Assembly (NCBI RefSeq): GCF_000399685.1
Contig: NZ_KB976987.1
Span: forward strand, 1,176,954 to 1,240,953
Origin: Acinetobacter pittii ANC 4050
GTDB lineage: Bacteria > Pseudomonadota > Gammaproteobacteria > Pseudomonadales > Moraxellaceae
Direction: 5' to 3'
DNA length: 64,000 nt
In this document: positions 44,378 to 53,435 of the stretch, piece by piece
Layout of the letters: each line of letters starts with the position of its first letter
Position numbering within the stretch: the first letter of the stretch is position 1
Notes under the pieces: model-generated
Database searches by the model: none
Seen by the model: the letters and a program-made list of their open reading frames with translations, nothing else
What the model was told of the DNA's origin: nothing
Made by a program: the position numbers and the translations under genes

Positions 44378-44511
44378 GTATATGGCTTTTATCAGCTAAG
44401 AAGATATGAGCTCAATAGTAGCATGATGTTTTTAGTGAAATGAGTTATTTTTTTGAAAATCAAACTACTACTTCGCTCTAATTTTTATATTTTTTAATCA
44501 ATCAACTATGA

Positions 44512-44868
44512 TTATTTATCACGCAAAAACAAAACGTAATATTGATTTAATATTTGTATAACGGATTTAAGTTCAAGTAACTTTTGTTCTGTATTTCCTA
44601 ACCTTTCTACATAGCGTTGCATTGCAATCTCTAAATCAATTTTTTCATTAATTTGTGGCGTAATTTGAAATAGTTTAGGTAGATTATCAAAATTCTGTAG
44701 TTTACGATTTGAAAAATACTCAAGATGCTCTGACCACTTTTCATTAATCACGACATTTTTAATCATCGGGCCATGTTCGGAATCAAACCTGAGTTGATTC
44801 TCTTGTAAATAAATTTGCTCAGGTGACTCTTTCGAGCCTTGGAAGAGTTGTGTTAACTTTTTAAACAT
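44512..44868 (-). CDS. Hypothetical protein
   Basis: 118 residues, helical and charged, with no signal peptide. It contains ENQLRFDSEHGPMIKNVVINEKW and a long C-terminal helix (ERLGNTEQKLLELKSVIQILNQYYVLFLRDK). No family is recognised. It has no close operon partner: the Dyp peroxidase gene is about 80 bp away and codirectional upstream in the transcription sense. Confidence 0.6.
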   Translation of the reverse strand: MFKKLTQLFQGSKESPEQIYLQENQLRFDSEHGPMIKNVVINEKWSEHLEYFSNRKLQNFDNLPKLFQITPQINEKIDLEIAMQRYVERLGNTEQKLLELKSVIQILNQYYVLFLRDK

Positions 44869-44947
44869 TTCATCACATCATATTAATTTCAATGTACATA
44901 GTGGAGGTAATCTATTCACCTCCACCATTTAAGCTTATTTTTAATGA

Positions 44948-45889
44948 TTACTCATCGCCTAAATCATCCAGAAAATCCACAGTTGGTACGAAAAATAGAG
45001 TTCCAGTTTGGGCAGTACTAAAATCAAGTAATCGGTCAAGATTACCTTGCTCATTTCCTAAGAACATATTTTCAAGCATTTGTCGGGTTGTACTAAATTT
45101 ACGCGAGTAGCCGATAAAGAATGTGCCATATTCATTTCTAGAAGGATTCGAAAAAGGCATATTAGCTCGCATAATTTTAAGTTCATTGCCTTCTGCATCG
45201 TGAGCTTTACTTACAACATTATGAGCAGTTAAAGGTTTTTCATCATCGCTGAGCTCAATATCATTGAACTTTTTACGGCCAATCACTTTTTCTTGCTCTT
45301 CGTCAGTTAATGAACGCCATTTATCCATATCATGCGTATATTTTTGGATAAAAGCATAGCTTCCGCCCATAAAATCAGGATCTTCATCACCGACCAATGC
45401 CCACTGCGCTGCAATAACGGGTTCAGGGTTCTCAGTCCCATCCACAAAGCCAATAATTGCCCGTCCGTCAAAATAACGGAAGCCATGAACTTCATCAATT
45501 GGATATGTTACTTTACCAAGCTGTTGATTAATTATATTACCCAGCTCATAACATAAAGTCTGGCGATCAGCACGAATATGAAAAAATAAATCCCCTGGAG
45601 TGGAAACAGCTGTATATTTCGGACCTCTAATTTCTTGAAATGGTTGTAATTCTTGGGGCTTTGTTTGCTCTGGAAATAAAATATCCCATGCATTTGAGCT
45701 AAAACCTAAGGTAGCATTAAATTTACTATCTGGATAACGATTAAAGAGACTTCGAGTTAAAGCTGAAAAATTAGCAGCAAAATCTTTTACTTTTTCTATT
45801 ACAGAATCACCTTGAGCCAGCCCCAACACAATAAATAATGCATTTTCACCAGGAGCACTCGTTACAGGTTGAATTCTCATACATTCCAT
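44948..45889 (-). CDS. Dyp-type heme peroxidase
   Basis: 313 residues, no signal peptide. The family's GxxDG motif is present as IIGFVDGTENP (about residues 148-156), with the proximal His in RKKFND...AHNVVSKAH and the distal Arg region in IMRANMPFSNPSRNEYGTFFIGYSR. It is of the cytoplasmic YfeX-like class rather than the exported EfeB class. It could act as peroxidase on dyes or porphyrins, or in heme handling. No encapsulin gene lies nearby. The ATG has AAAGG eight bases upstream. Confidence 0.92.
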   Translation of the reverse strand: MECMRIQPVTSAPGENALFIVLGLAQGDSVIEKVKDFAANFSALTRSLFNRYPDSKFNATLGFSSNAWDILFPEQTKPQELQPFQEIRGPKYTAVSTPGDLFFHIRADRQTLCYELGNIINQQLGKVTYPIDEVHGFRYFDGRAIIGFVDGTENPEPVIAAQWALVGDEDPDFMGGSYAFIQKYTHDMDKWRSLTDEEQEKVIGRKKFNDIELSDDEKPLTAHNVVSKAHDAEGNELKIMRANMPFSNPSRNEYGTFFIGYSRKFSTTRQMLENMFLGNEQGNLDRLLDFSTAQTGTLFFVPTVDFLDDLGDE

Positions 45890-46023
45890 AAAATATGCCT
45901 TTTTAGGTATTTAACCTCGTTAATTTAGCATATTCACTTTCTTTTCATACATAACTTCATAAAATCTAATATTCATAAGAGTTTAAGTAAAATGCCTTAA
46001 ACTCTTGCTCACATTAACCTTAA

Positions 46024-46806
46024 TTAATGTCCGTACTGCTTTTTTAAATATTTTACGATTTGAGCAGATTCAAACATCTTCACTCCCGTATTTGGATCTA
46101 CCAAATATGGCACTTGCATTTTACCTTGCATAATAGGCAATAGCTTTTCCCTTTTCCCATCTTTTAAAGGTATATATTTCCCTGGTTTTAAGCGAAAAAT
46201 AGCAGGTCCCATATCTTGCCATCTCTCTTTTGCCACATTATGCAAAATATATGGAAGCTCAAGTTCAGAGAGTAGACTTCTTACAATTCGTGAATACGGA
46301 CTCGCCTCAAAGCTCCACAACTCAAGTTTTTGCTCAGGCGCAGCTCTATCAACAATTTTTTTATTTATCCAAACTCCACGAGCACCATTTAATATAGTCC
46401 CTGCAACTGCAACATAAGGCATGTTTGGGTAACTCGAAAATTTCTGAGGTGTTTTTCCTGTCTTACCATAGTGTTTAAATAAATGATGAATAATATCTTG
46501 TGATTCATATAGCTGATCACCAGTATTTTCATCAATTAAAAAAGGAAATTGTAATTTGCCGCCTTTTTCTTTTACAACTGATCGATACTTTTTTCCTCCC
46601 TTAGGGCATGGATAAATTTCCACATCCAAATTCAAAAGTGTAATCACTTCACGAACGCGACGGCAAAATGGTGAACCTTCAAATTCATATAGTTTTAAAG
46701 CTTTTACAGGTTGCTGTGGAAATGCTGTTCCTGTAACACCTCTACCACCTTCGGCAATTGCAGATACAACTGCTTGAAGTACTTTAATTTGATGAATCAC
46801 CATCAT
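46024..46806 (-). CDS. Protein with two tandem GST-N (thioredoxin-fold) domains
   Basis: 260 residues. Two repeated thioredoxin-like GST N-terminal units: residues 35-120 with LYEFEGSPFCRRVREVITLLNLDVEIY ... FPFLIDENTGDQLYESQDIIHHLFKHYG, and 165-260 with LWSFEASPYSRIVRSLLSELELPYI ... VPYLVDPNTGVKMFESAQIVKYLKKQYG. The first unit keeps a Cys in the active motif (SPFC), the second has Ser (SPYS). No GST C-terminal helical domain is present. The function may be glutathione-dependent reduction. The gene is clustered with rraA and the NAD(P)-binding gene. Confidence 0.85.
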   Translation of the reverse strand: MMVIHQIKVLQAVVSAIAEGGRGVTGTAFPQQPVKALKLYEFEGSPFCRRVREVITLLNLDVEIYPCPKGGKKYRSVVKEKGGKLQFPFLIDENTGDQLYESQDIIHHLFKHYGKTGKTPQKFSSYPNMPYVAVAGTILNGARGVWINKKIVDRAAPEQKLELWSFEASPYSRIVRSLLSELELPYILHNVAKERWQDMGPAIFRLKPGKYIPLKDGKREKLLPIMQGKMQVPYLVDPNTGVKMFESAQIVKYLKKQYGH

Positions 46807-46827
46807 GCGTTCCTTTGTATGAGAGAA

Positions 46828-47334
46828 TTAGACTAATTTTTCTTTTGCAATCACAATTCCATTATTATCCGCATAGATAAAATCACCAGATTGAATTGTG
46901 ACTCCACCAAAATACAAAGGAATATCTACTTCACCAATGCCTTTACGATTACTTTTTTGGGGAATTGCAGCCAATGCATGTATGCCTAAATCCAAAGTTG
47001 CAAGTGCATCAACATCGCGTACACAACCGTAAATCACCACACCATTCCAATTATTTTTAACCGCTGATTCAGCAATCATGTCACCCATAAGCGCACAACG
47101 CATAGAGGCGCCACCATCTACCACTAATACTTTATCTGTACCATCTGTTGCTAATAACTCTTTTACTCGTGAGTTATCTTCAAAGCACTTTACGGTTACA
47201 ACCTGCCCCCCAAACGTTTTACGCGCCCCATAACTTTGAAAGAACTTTCCATCCATTGATGGAATTACGACTTGCAAGTTTTTTTCAGGGTTATCATCTA
47301 ATAAATCACAAGTTACAAATGGTATTGTCGACAC
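46828..47334 (-). CDS. rraA: RraA-like protein (regulator of ribonuclease E / HMG aldolase family)
   Basis: 168 residues (E. coli RraA 161). It starts at a GTG with GGAG eight bases upstream. The family pattern TCDLLDDNP, GGQVVTVKCFEDNSRVKELL, LVVDGGASMRCALMGD, AVKNNWNGVVIYGCVRD and the PLYFGGVTIQSGDFIYADNNGIV stretch are present. RraA binds RNase E and inhibits it in E. coli; the same fold serves as HMG/oxaloacetate aldolase in others, and sequence alone does not separate these roles here. It lies 12 bp from the next gene in the same direction. Confidence 0.88.
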   Translation of the reverse strand: MSTIPFVTCDLLDDNPEKNLQVVIPSMDGKFFQSYGARKTFGGQVVTVKCFEDNSRVKELLATDGTDKVLVVDGGASMRCALMGDMIAESAVKNNWNGVVIYGCVRDVDALATLDLGIHALAAIPQKSNRKGIGEVDIPLYFGGVTIQSGDFIYADNNGIVIAKEKLV

Positions 47335-47346
47335 TTTAATACTCCA

Positions 47347-48012
47347 TTATCGAGTTTGTTGTATGCTCAGATTATCATATCGTTTAAAAGCTTCAATTTG
47401 CGTTAGCGCCGCTACGACCATCGTATGAGCCAATTGCTCTGCAGTTACAGGCTTATATTTGAATGGTTTTTGTAATTTATTCTCAATAAACTTAAAAAGA
47501 CTTTGCCCTATGTCTTCAATAAACCGGACATCACTACGTTTACCAATCAGTAAAGACGGTCTAAAAATAGATAATTTTTCGATTTCTAAACTTTCAATAT
47601 AATCTTCTAACTGTCCTTTCACTTTATTATAGAAAATTAGAGAATTTGCATTTGCGCCAAGAGCACTCACAAGCAGTAAATGAATGTGCTTGTCTTGCAC
47701 TAGGTCTGCTAAATGAGCATTGATTTCATAATCCACGGCGTAAAAGGCCTGTTTTGAACCAGCGACTTTTAATGTTGTTCCTAAACAGCTAAATGCATGA
47801 GTATGTCCACTCACATCTTCGTCATTGAGCAATAAAAAATCTTCTATAACGAGTTGAGTAACTTTTTTATATGTATTAAGTAGTTGTGATTCTTTTCTCA
47901 CGACTACTGTAATCTCTTCAAATTCGGGTGTTTGCTCAAGCTGTTCAACAAGAGCTAAACCCACAAGTCCAGTAGCACCTATCACAATTGCTTTTTTAGC
48001 ACTTATAGTCAT
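47347..48012 (-). CDS. NAD(P)-binding Rossmann-fold oxidoreductase
   Basis: 221 residues. The nucleotide-binding motif VIGATGLVGLALVEQL is at the N-terminus, and the body follows the atypical SDR pattern (HAFSCLGTTLKVAGSKQAFYAVDYEIN, LLLVSALGANANSLIFYNKVKGQLED, FRPSLLIGKRSDVR). The YxxxK (YNKVK) dyad is present. It resembles YbjT/HTATIP2-like proteins, whose substrate is unknown. It is the first gene of a small minus-strand cluster with rraA and the GST gene. Confidence 0.85.
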   Translation of the reverse strand: MTISAKKAIVIGATGLVGLALVEQLEQTPEFEEITVVVRKESQLLNTYKKVTQLVIEDFLLLNDEDVSGHTHAFSCLGTTLKVAGSKQAFYAVDYEINAHLADLVQDKHIHLLLVSALGANANSLIFYNKVKGQLEDYIESLEIEKLSIFRPSLLIGKRSDVRFIEDIGQSLFKFIENKLQKPFKYKPVTAEQLAHTMVVAALTQIEAFKRYDNLSIQQTR

Positions 48013-48103
48013 TTTTTATCCAACCCTCTTTAAGTTTGTATCAAATTTAACCTTTTCTTACCGTTTTAGCAGCCCCTAAAACCGCTTAAAATGCTCGCAA
48101 GGC

Positions 48104-48132
48104 TTGACTTCACGGTGTTGATTCATCACAAT
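48104..48132 (+). promoter_or_regulatory. Predicted rpsT promoter
   Basis: TTGACT (48104-48109), a 17-bp spacer and CACAAT (48127-48132). The leader of about 90 nt that follows contains a 7-bp stem (48147-48153 with 48186-48192). Confidence 0.4.
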
Positions 48133-48224
48133 ATGGCACTTGTTTACGGGCTGGTGATGGTTACATCAGTTTACTGAATTGACCACAGCCCGCCCAGACC
48201 AACTTATTTTCAAGGAGTGCAAGA

Positions 48225-48491
48225 GTGGCAAACTCTGCTCAAGCTAAAAAACGTGCGCGCCAAAACGTTACAGCGCGTAAACACAACGCAAGCTTGCGTT
48301 CTATGGTTCGTACCTACATCAAACGTACTTTAAGTGCAATCGCTGGTGGTGATTATGCTGTTGCTACAGAAGCTTACAAAAAAGCTGTTCCTGTAATCGA
48401 CCGCATGGCTGATAAAGGCATCATCCACAAAAATAAAGCTGCTCGTCATAAGAGCCGTTTAAATGCTCAAGTTAAAGCGTTAGCTAACTAA
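48225..48491 (+). CDS. rpsT: 30S ribosomal protein S20
   Basis: 88 residues, family length. The start is a GTG with AAGGAG upstream. The sequence [68 protein letters not shown] is S20 throughout. It binds 16S rRNA early in assembly of the small subunit. The GTG start lets translation of its own message be tuned, as in E. coli where S20 uses a UUG start. Confidence 0.97.
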   Translation: MANSAQAKKRARQNVTARKHNASLRSMVRTYIKRTLSAIAGGDYAVATEAYKKAVPVIDRMADKGIIHKNKAARHKSRLNAQVKALAN

Positions 48492-48502
48492 TTTGAACAT
48501 GT

Positions 48503-48528
48503 AAAAAAAGCCCAATAGGGCTTTTTTT
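48503..48528. terminator. Terminator of rpsT, usable in both directions
   Basis: Perfect 11-bp stem AAAAAAAGCCC/GGGCTTTTTTT (48503-48513 with 48518-48528) with an AATA loop. Confidence 0.9.
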
Positions 48529-48548
48529 ATTATCTATCGTTTTTGAGC

Positions 48549-49283
48549 TTATAGTACTTTATGAAATTTAGCCACATTCAGTTCGTAGGCCTTTCCTCTC
48601 CAAATCCACTTTAATTTACAATTTGGAAACTCTTCACCTTCAAACCATACAAATAACCCTTCCATCATTTCAGGCCAATCTTCTTTCTTAATTTTATTCT
48701 CACCTGAGATTACAGCAACAATTGCAGCAATAATCGTGTCATGGCTGACGGCTAAACTAAGGCCACCTTGAGTTTTAGGATGAGTTCGGTAAATAAGCTC
48801 TAGTACATCTAAAACCCCAGTAATCGGATGTTTCATGCCAGGCAATGCATTATTTACAAAACTATTAATAAAACCTAACGCACCTTGTTTTTTGAAATAA
48901 GGAGCTGCTTGTTTTATATCCAAAACAAAACTACCTGGTTCAACAAGTAGACCTTGCTCAATAATTTCAATCGTATGTGTATTAGATTGAGGGCTTACAT
49001 CGTCAGCCCCTTCAATCATGAGCGCAGCCGTATCGACACAGCGCTGTATTGGACTTGAAATACAATGCTGAATAACACGATCTGTATTTTTTATTAAATA
49101 ATTACCCCACGCCTGTGCAAGCTCACGCCCCTGAGGAGTAAGTTGGAGATCATATCCAGCCAAGCCCTGCCCATCTACAAGTTCTCTTAAAGAATGGCGC
49201 GTAAATAAGGTTACAGGAGTTGAAGCATCGGGCAATAAATCAATTGCTTCAAACATACTTTTAGGCAATAAATCGAGTGCCAT
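48549..49283 (-). CDS. Histidine phosphatase family protein
   Basis: 244 residues from the ATG at 49283; a TTG eight codons upstream is in frame. The RH motif is LFTRHSLRELVDGQGLAGYDLQLTPQGRELAQAWG, with the second His in LAVSHDTIIAAIV and Arg in SSPIQRCVDTA. This is branch 1 phosphoglycerate mutase-like, but TRHS instead of RHG is unusual and the branch cannot be tied to a substrate. It lies 58 bp from cysQ, in the same direction. Confidence 0.82.
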   Translation of the reverse strand: MALDLLPKSMFEAIDLLPDASTPVTLFTRHSLRELVDGQGLAGYDLQLTPQGRELAQAWGNYLIKNTDRVIQHCISSPIQRCVDTAALMIEGADDVSPQSNTHTIEIIEQGLLVEPGSFVLDIKQAAPYFKKQGALGFINSFVNNALPGMKHPITGVLDVLELIYRTHPKTQGGLSLAVSHDTIIAAIVAVISGENKIKKEDWPEMMEGLFVWFEGEEFPNCKLKWIWRGKAYELNVAKFHKVL

Positions 49284-49340
49284 TTTTATCTTGTCATCTT
49301 TTTTCAATACTTTGCCACTATAACATGTCTAGCATAACTC

Positions 49341-50198
49341 TCAATCTATAACACCTGATTGGGCTAAAGCTTCAAATGCTATTTTTTTACTTTCCTCATC
49401 ACGAAAAGCGATAAAGCCCTTATTTAAAACCGTGTTTCTTTGGTTATATTCAAAAGGCTTACCATCCAGAGTAAGTAAGCCGCCGCCTATACTTTCTAAT
49501 AGTCCTTGACCTGAACTTGTGTCCCATTCAGAAGTGGGATGGAAGCGTGGATAAATATCTATTTCACCTTCTAGCATCATACAAAATTTGTAGGCACTCC
49601 CAGCTTCTCGTCGAATGATGCGATGTTCTTTTTCAATAGGTTGAATAAATTTTTGGTATTTTGGATTTTTACTACCGTGACTAAGCCCTATTTGTATAGG
49701 CGCATCTAACGAAGTTGAATTGACCTGATATTGATACCATTGTTTTTGGCTAAAACTATATTTAAAAGGTAAATCTTGCAGATATCCTAAGTACACCACT
49801 TGTTCGCATGGCACAGCAATAACGGAAAAAACGGTTTCTTTACCCTTAATCAGGCTTAAATTAATCGTAAATTCATCACGTTCATGTATAAATTCTTTGG
49901 TTCCATCGAGTGGGTCTAACATCCAACAAGTAGACCAGTCATGACGGGCACTATAATCACTTTCTTCAGACAATACAGGCAACTCTGGAGTAATCTCTGC
50001 AAGATGCTTTAATAAAAATCTATTTACCTTTAGATCTGCTTGGGTTACAGGTGAATCATCTTGTTTTTCATGAATAGTAAACTCACAACCCGCAGAATAG
50101 TTTTGATATTCTTCTAATAAAATTTGGCTCGCCTGTTCCAAAATAGGCAGAAGTTGATTAATTAAATTATCTTGTGGACGTGTAGTTGTTATAAACAT
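49341..50198 (-). CDS. cysQ: 3'(2'),5'-bisphosphate nucleotidase CysQ
   Basis: 285 residues. Inositol monophosphatase-like fold with the metal-binding pair EESDYSARHDW and DPLDGTKEF, and the C-terminal WDTSSGQGLLESIGGGLLTLDGKP. It clears PAP/PAPS from sulfate assimilation by converting it to AMP. It is slightly longer than E. coli CysQ (246) because of an N-terminal extension and loops. Confidence 0.92.
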   Translation of the reverse strand: MFITTTRPQDNLINQLLPILEQASQILLEEYQNYSAGCEFTIHEKQDDSPVTQADLKVNRFLLKHLAEITPELPVLSEESDYSARHDWSTCWMLDPLDGTKEFIHERDEFTINLSLIKGKETVFSVIAVPCEQVVYLGYLQDLPFKYSFSQKQWYQYQVNSTSLDAPIQIGLSHGSKNPKYQKFIQPIEKEHRIIRREAGSAYKFCMMLEGEIDIYPRFHPTSEWDTSSGQGLLESIGGGLLTLDGKPFEYNQRNTVLNKGFIAFRDEESKKIAFEALAQSGVID

Positions 50199-50456
50199 AA
50201 ATATGCTCGATATAGTTTCAATTCTATTATAGGTGAATTATGAACAATTCAATATTCGCCAACAGTTTGATTTACTAAAATAGTAATCTATCTTAATCAT
50301 TAGGCGAGCACTGCTTTGTGCGTACGCTATATAGTTCATATGAATAATTATAATGTTTATAAAAGCTTTTATTCCGTACAAAAAACAATCTATAAGTTAT
50401 GAAAAATAAACAACTTAAATCAGATTTATCCATTTCCTTTTCATATATTTCTTGGT

Positions 50457-50864
50457 ATGTTCAAAGACACAATAACAAGATGGAAGAAAGTGCACATGAT
50501 GCTATATGGATATCATTTCTCTACAATAGAACATAACTGGGAAGACCTTAAGCCCTTAACTGAGTTTCTACAAACCTTTGCAGATGATGATGGTGACGTC
50601 TCTCAACGAGATAAAGAATCACTTAAAGAAATCATAGCGAAATCTGATACGGCCTTGGCTTTAGCTAGAGAAATGGGTTGGGATGGGAGTTATACAGGTT
50701 GCCCTTATCTATTCTGGTTACCAAGTAAAAATAGCCAATCTTTTGAATATGGCTTCGTATTTAAACAGACCTCAGATAATACGACTTTTGTGATTTCGCC
50801 TATTGAATTGACCTATCTAGCTGAAGATTCTGAAGTACAAACATTAAGTAAAAATATTGAATAA
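50457..50864 (+). CDS. Hypothetical protein in an AT-rich region
   Basis: 135 residues, soluble, no signal peptide. The start at 50457 has no clear ribosome binding site; an ATG at 50493 is an alternative. The sequence shows a helical N-terminus, an acidic DDDGDVSQRDKESLKEII segment and a Trp/Tyr-rich middle (MGWDGSYTGCPYLFWLPS) followed by a beta-strand part. No known family is recognised. The 258-bp region before it is AT-rich with no gene. The divergent cysQ and this gene share that region. Confidence 0.6.
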   Translation: MFKDTITRWKKVHMMLYGYHFSTIEHNWEDLKPLTEFLQTFADDDGDVSQRDKESLKEIIAKSDTALALAREMGWDGSYTGCPYLFWLPSKNSQSFEYGFVFKQTSDNTTFVISPIELTYLAEDSEVQTLSKNIE

Positions 50865-50922
50865 GACATAGAGGTTATTGATTCAAATTGAGATCAATAA
50901 CCTCCTCTTAGTTTTAAGCAAG

Positions 50923-51582
50923 TTAGTCAAACATACTTAACTGTGGTGTAGGTTTTATAATTTTTTCTTTTGGTACATGAGAGCATTCAAATTCTTCGAC
51001 GGGGAAGCCCTCAATAAAACTTGAAATGTCAGGCGATTCTAAACTTAACCACTCTTCCAAACGATCATGTGGAATTACAATCACTGATCGTTTAACGTCA
51101 CCTGGTTCGTGAAAGTCTTTCATCATTGGATGGTCTATAGCATCCATGGTCAACATGCTTGCAGAACGAATAATCGTTTCATTTATTTTGCAAATTTCAT
51201 AAATTGCTGCAATAAAAAAAGCTTGCCCATCTTTACGGCGCACACCCCACCGCTCTGGCTTATCATTTATATATTTACTTTCATAAAACTCAGTCACTGG
51301 AATCACACCGAACTTACATTTAAGCGCAGCTTCTTGAAAACTCGGTTTTTGGAAAATTGTTTCATGACGGGCGTTATAAGTATGTTTTGCTATATTGGTA
51401 TCTTCAGCCCATTTTGGAACCAATCCAAACATCACTTCACGCCATTCAAGGCCTTGCGATGATTTAAATAATAATGGCATTGTTCCAGCAGGATAAACCT
51501 CTTCGGCATAGCTAAAGCCAACTACAGGTAACTGAAGTTGCTGCAATTGAGCAAGCGTTAAAGGTTTAAAGTTAGCGCACAT
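50923..51582 (-). CDS. SOS response-associated peptidase (SRAP/YedK/HMCES)
   Basis: 219 residues. Residue 2 is Cys (MCANFKPL), the catalytic Cys that links to abasic sites after Met removal. AKHTYNARHETIFQKPSF carries the conserved NARxE, and FGVIPVTEFYESKY the conserved Glu (usually EWYEW). A His follows in HPMMKDFHEP. SRAP proteins shield abasic sites in single-stranded DNA by forming thiazolidine cross-links. It is a single gene upstream of a terminator. Confidence 0.9.
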   Translation of the reverse strand: MCANFKPLTLAQLQQLQLPVVGFSYAEEVYPAGTMPLLFKSSQGLEWREVMFGLVPKWAEDTNIAKHTYNARHETIFQKPSFQEAALKCKFGVIPVTEFYESKYINDKPERWGVRRKDGQAFFIAAIYEICKINETIIRSASMLTMDAIDHPMMKDFHEPGDVKRSVIVIPHDRLEEWLSLESPDISSFIEGFPVEEFECSHVPKEKIIKPTPQLSMFD

Positions 51583-51649
51583 AGCAAGAATAAAATACTC
51601 TACATTTACTTTTTATATTTTATAAGCATTTGCCCTATAAACCAAATAA

Positions 51650-51671
51650 AAAGGCACTAGAAAGTGCCTTT
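51650..51671 (-). terminator. Terminator of the peptide-import operon
   Basis: Stem AAAGGCACT/AGTGCCTTT (51650-51658 with 51663-51671), followed on the minus strand by a T-run. It lies 19 bp beyond the last gene of the operon. Confidence 0.8.
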
Positions 51672-51689
51672 AACGACATAACTTTACGC

Positions 51690-53423
51690 TTATGAGATGT
51701 GCTGAATTCCTTGAGGAATAGCCTGCAATAATCGTTTAGTATAGTCATGTTGAGGATGTGCATAGAGCTCATCTGAATTAGCGATTTCAACAACCTCACC
51801 ATGATTCATGACCATGACCTGATCAGAGATATATTTCACAACCGACAAGTCATGTGAAATAAAAATATAACTAAGCCCAAACTCATCTTGTAAGTCTTGT
51901 AATAAATTAAGTACTTGTGCCTGAACTGAAACATCCAAGGCCGAAACCGATTCATCACAAATCAAAATCTCAGGCTTTAGCGTTAAACAACGTGCAATGG
52001 CAATACGTTGGCGTTGCCCACCCGAGAACTCATGCGGATAACGATAATAAGCTTGTTCAGGTAAATTCACTCGTTCAAGTAAACTAAGCGCAATCTGTTT
52101 ACGCTCAGTATCATCTTTACCAATACCATGAATTTGCATAGGCTCTAATAATATCTGCCCAATGGTAAAACGTGGATTAAGAGAGGCATATGGATTTTGA
52201 AAAATGATCTGAATCTTTCGTTGATATTTAGCAAACTCTTTTTCAGTTAATGAAAGAATATCTTTACCTTCGATGAAAGCCTGCCCACCAGATGCTTGAT
52301 GTAAGCGCATGAGTAAGAGCCCAACGGTCGTTTTACCTGAACCTGACTCACCGACTAAACCCAAGGTTTTTCCTTTAGCAAGTTTAAAAGAAACTCCTTT
52401 TACGGCCTGAAACTCTTCTTTGCCAAATAGGCCTTTACGACTATAAAAGCTTTTTTTCAGGTCTTTTACTTCTAAGATAATTTGCTCATTACCATTTAAA
52501 CCCCGTTTGCGCTGGGGAATTTCTGAAGCATCAAAACTTTGCTCGACCAATATATTGTCTTCTTGACGCATAAAATCGCTGGTAACAGGCAAACGATAAG
52601 GTCGTTGTGACATTTGCGGGCGGCAATAAAGTAATGCTCTCGTATATACATCTTTAGGCTGTTCAAAAACCTCTTCAGCAACGCCTTGCTCCCTAATCTC
52701 GCCATGACGCATCACAATGACTTTATCTGCAATTTCACCAACCAACGCTAAATCGTGAGTAATAAAAAGCATCGACATTTGACGGCGCTTACGCAATAAC
52801 TCAAGTAGATCAATAATCTGTTTTTGGATCGTGACATCAAGTGCTGTAGTCGGCTCATCGGCAATCAGCAGTTTAGGCTCACACGCAATCGCCATAGCAA
52901 TCATGACGCGTTGCTGCTGACCACCCGAAAGTTGATTTGGATAGGCATCAATTTTAGTTTCAGGTGAAGGAATACCTACTTCTTTAAGTAATTCTAAAAC
53001 GCGTTGTCGGGCCTGTTTACGGCTCAACCCCATATGCAAACACAACACTTCTGCAATTTGATTGCCAACCGTAAAAACAGGATTTAATGATGACATCGGC
53101 TCCTGAAAAATCATGGCAATATCTTTGCCACAAATTTTACGCATCTCTGTACGAGATAAGCTGAGCAAATCTTTGCCTTCAAATATAATTTTACTTTGCT
53201 CATCAATTTTACTCTGACCTACAGGCAGTAAGCCCATAGTTGCCAAAGAAGTAACTGATTTGCCGCTACCCGACTCACCTACTAAAGCAACCGTGGTGTT
53301 TGCAGGAATATCAAAGCTAATTCCCTTCACGGTTTCAATATATTGTTTATCTTCACCTTTAAAACTCACTCGTAAATTTTTAACATGCAGCAACGGCGCA
53401 TTCTGATTTTCTTGTTCTGACAT
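51690..53423 (-). CDS. Peptide ABC transporter, double ATP-binding protein (YejF-like)
   Basis: 577 residues with two complete ABC domains. Domain 1 has Walker [10 protein letters not shown]-loop [11 protein letters not shown], signature [14 protein letters not shown] and Walker [13 protein letters not shown]; domain 2 has [34 protein letters not shown] and [12 protein letters not shown]. Both end with the family-5 oligopeptide pattern. The fused layout is that of YejF and GsiA. It powers the import operon and is the last gene, 12 bp from the permease. Confidence 0.96.
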   Translation of the reverse strand: MSEQENQNAPLLHVKNLRVSFKGEDKQYIETVKGISFDIPANTTVALVGESGSGKSVTSLATMGLLPVGQSKIDEQSKIIFEGKDLLSLSRTEMRKICGKDIAMIFQEPMSSLNPVFTVGNQIAEVLCLHMGLSRKQARQRVLELLKEVGIPSPETKIDAYPNQLSGGQQQRVMIAMAIACEPKLLIADEPTTALDVTIQKQIIDLLELLRKRRQMSMLFITHDLALVGEIADKVIVMRHGEIREQGVAEEVFEQPKDVYTRALLYCRPQMSQRPYRLPVTSDFMRQEDNILVEQSFDASEIPQRKRGLNGNEQIILEVKDLKKSFYSRKGLFGKEEFQAVKGVSFKLAKGKTLGLVGESGSGKTTVGLLLMRLHQASGGQAFIEGKDILSLTEKEFAKYQRKIQIIFQNPYASLNPRFTIGQILLEPMQIHGIGKDDTERKQIALSLLERVNLPEQAYYRYPHEFSGGQRQRIAIARCLTLKPEILICDESVSALDVSVQAQVLNLLQDLQDEFGLSYIFISHDLSVVKYISDQVMVMNHGEVVEIANSDELYAHPQHDYTKRLLQAIPQGIQHIS

Positions 53424-53435
53424 TAGGATTTCCTC

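Noticed and set aside
44948..45889. Dyp peroxidase as encapsulin cargo
   Set aside because: No encapsulin gene nearby and the C-terminus has no obvious targeting peptide.
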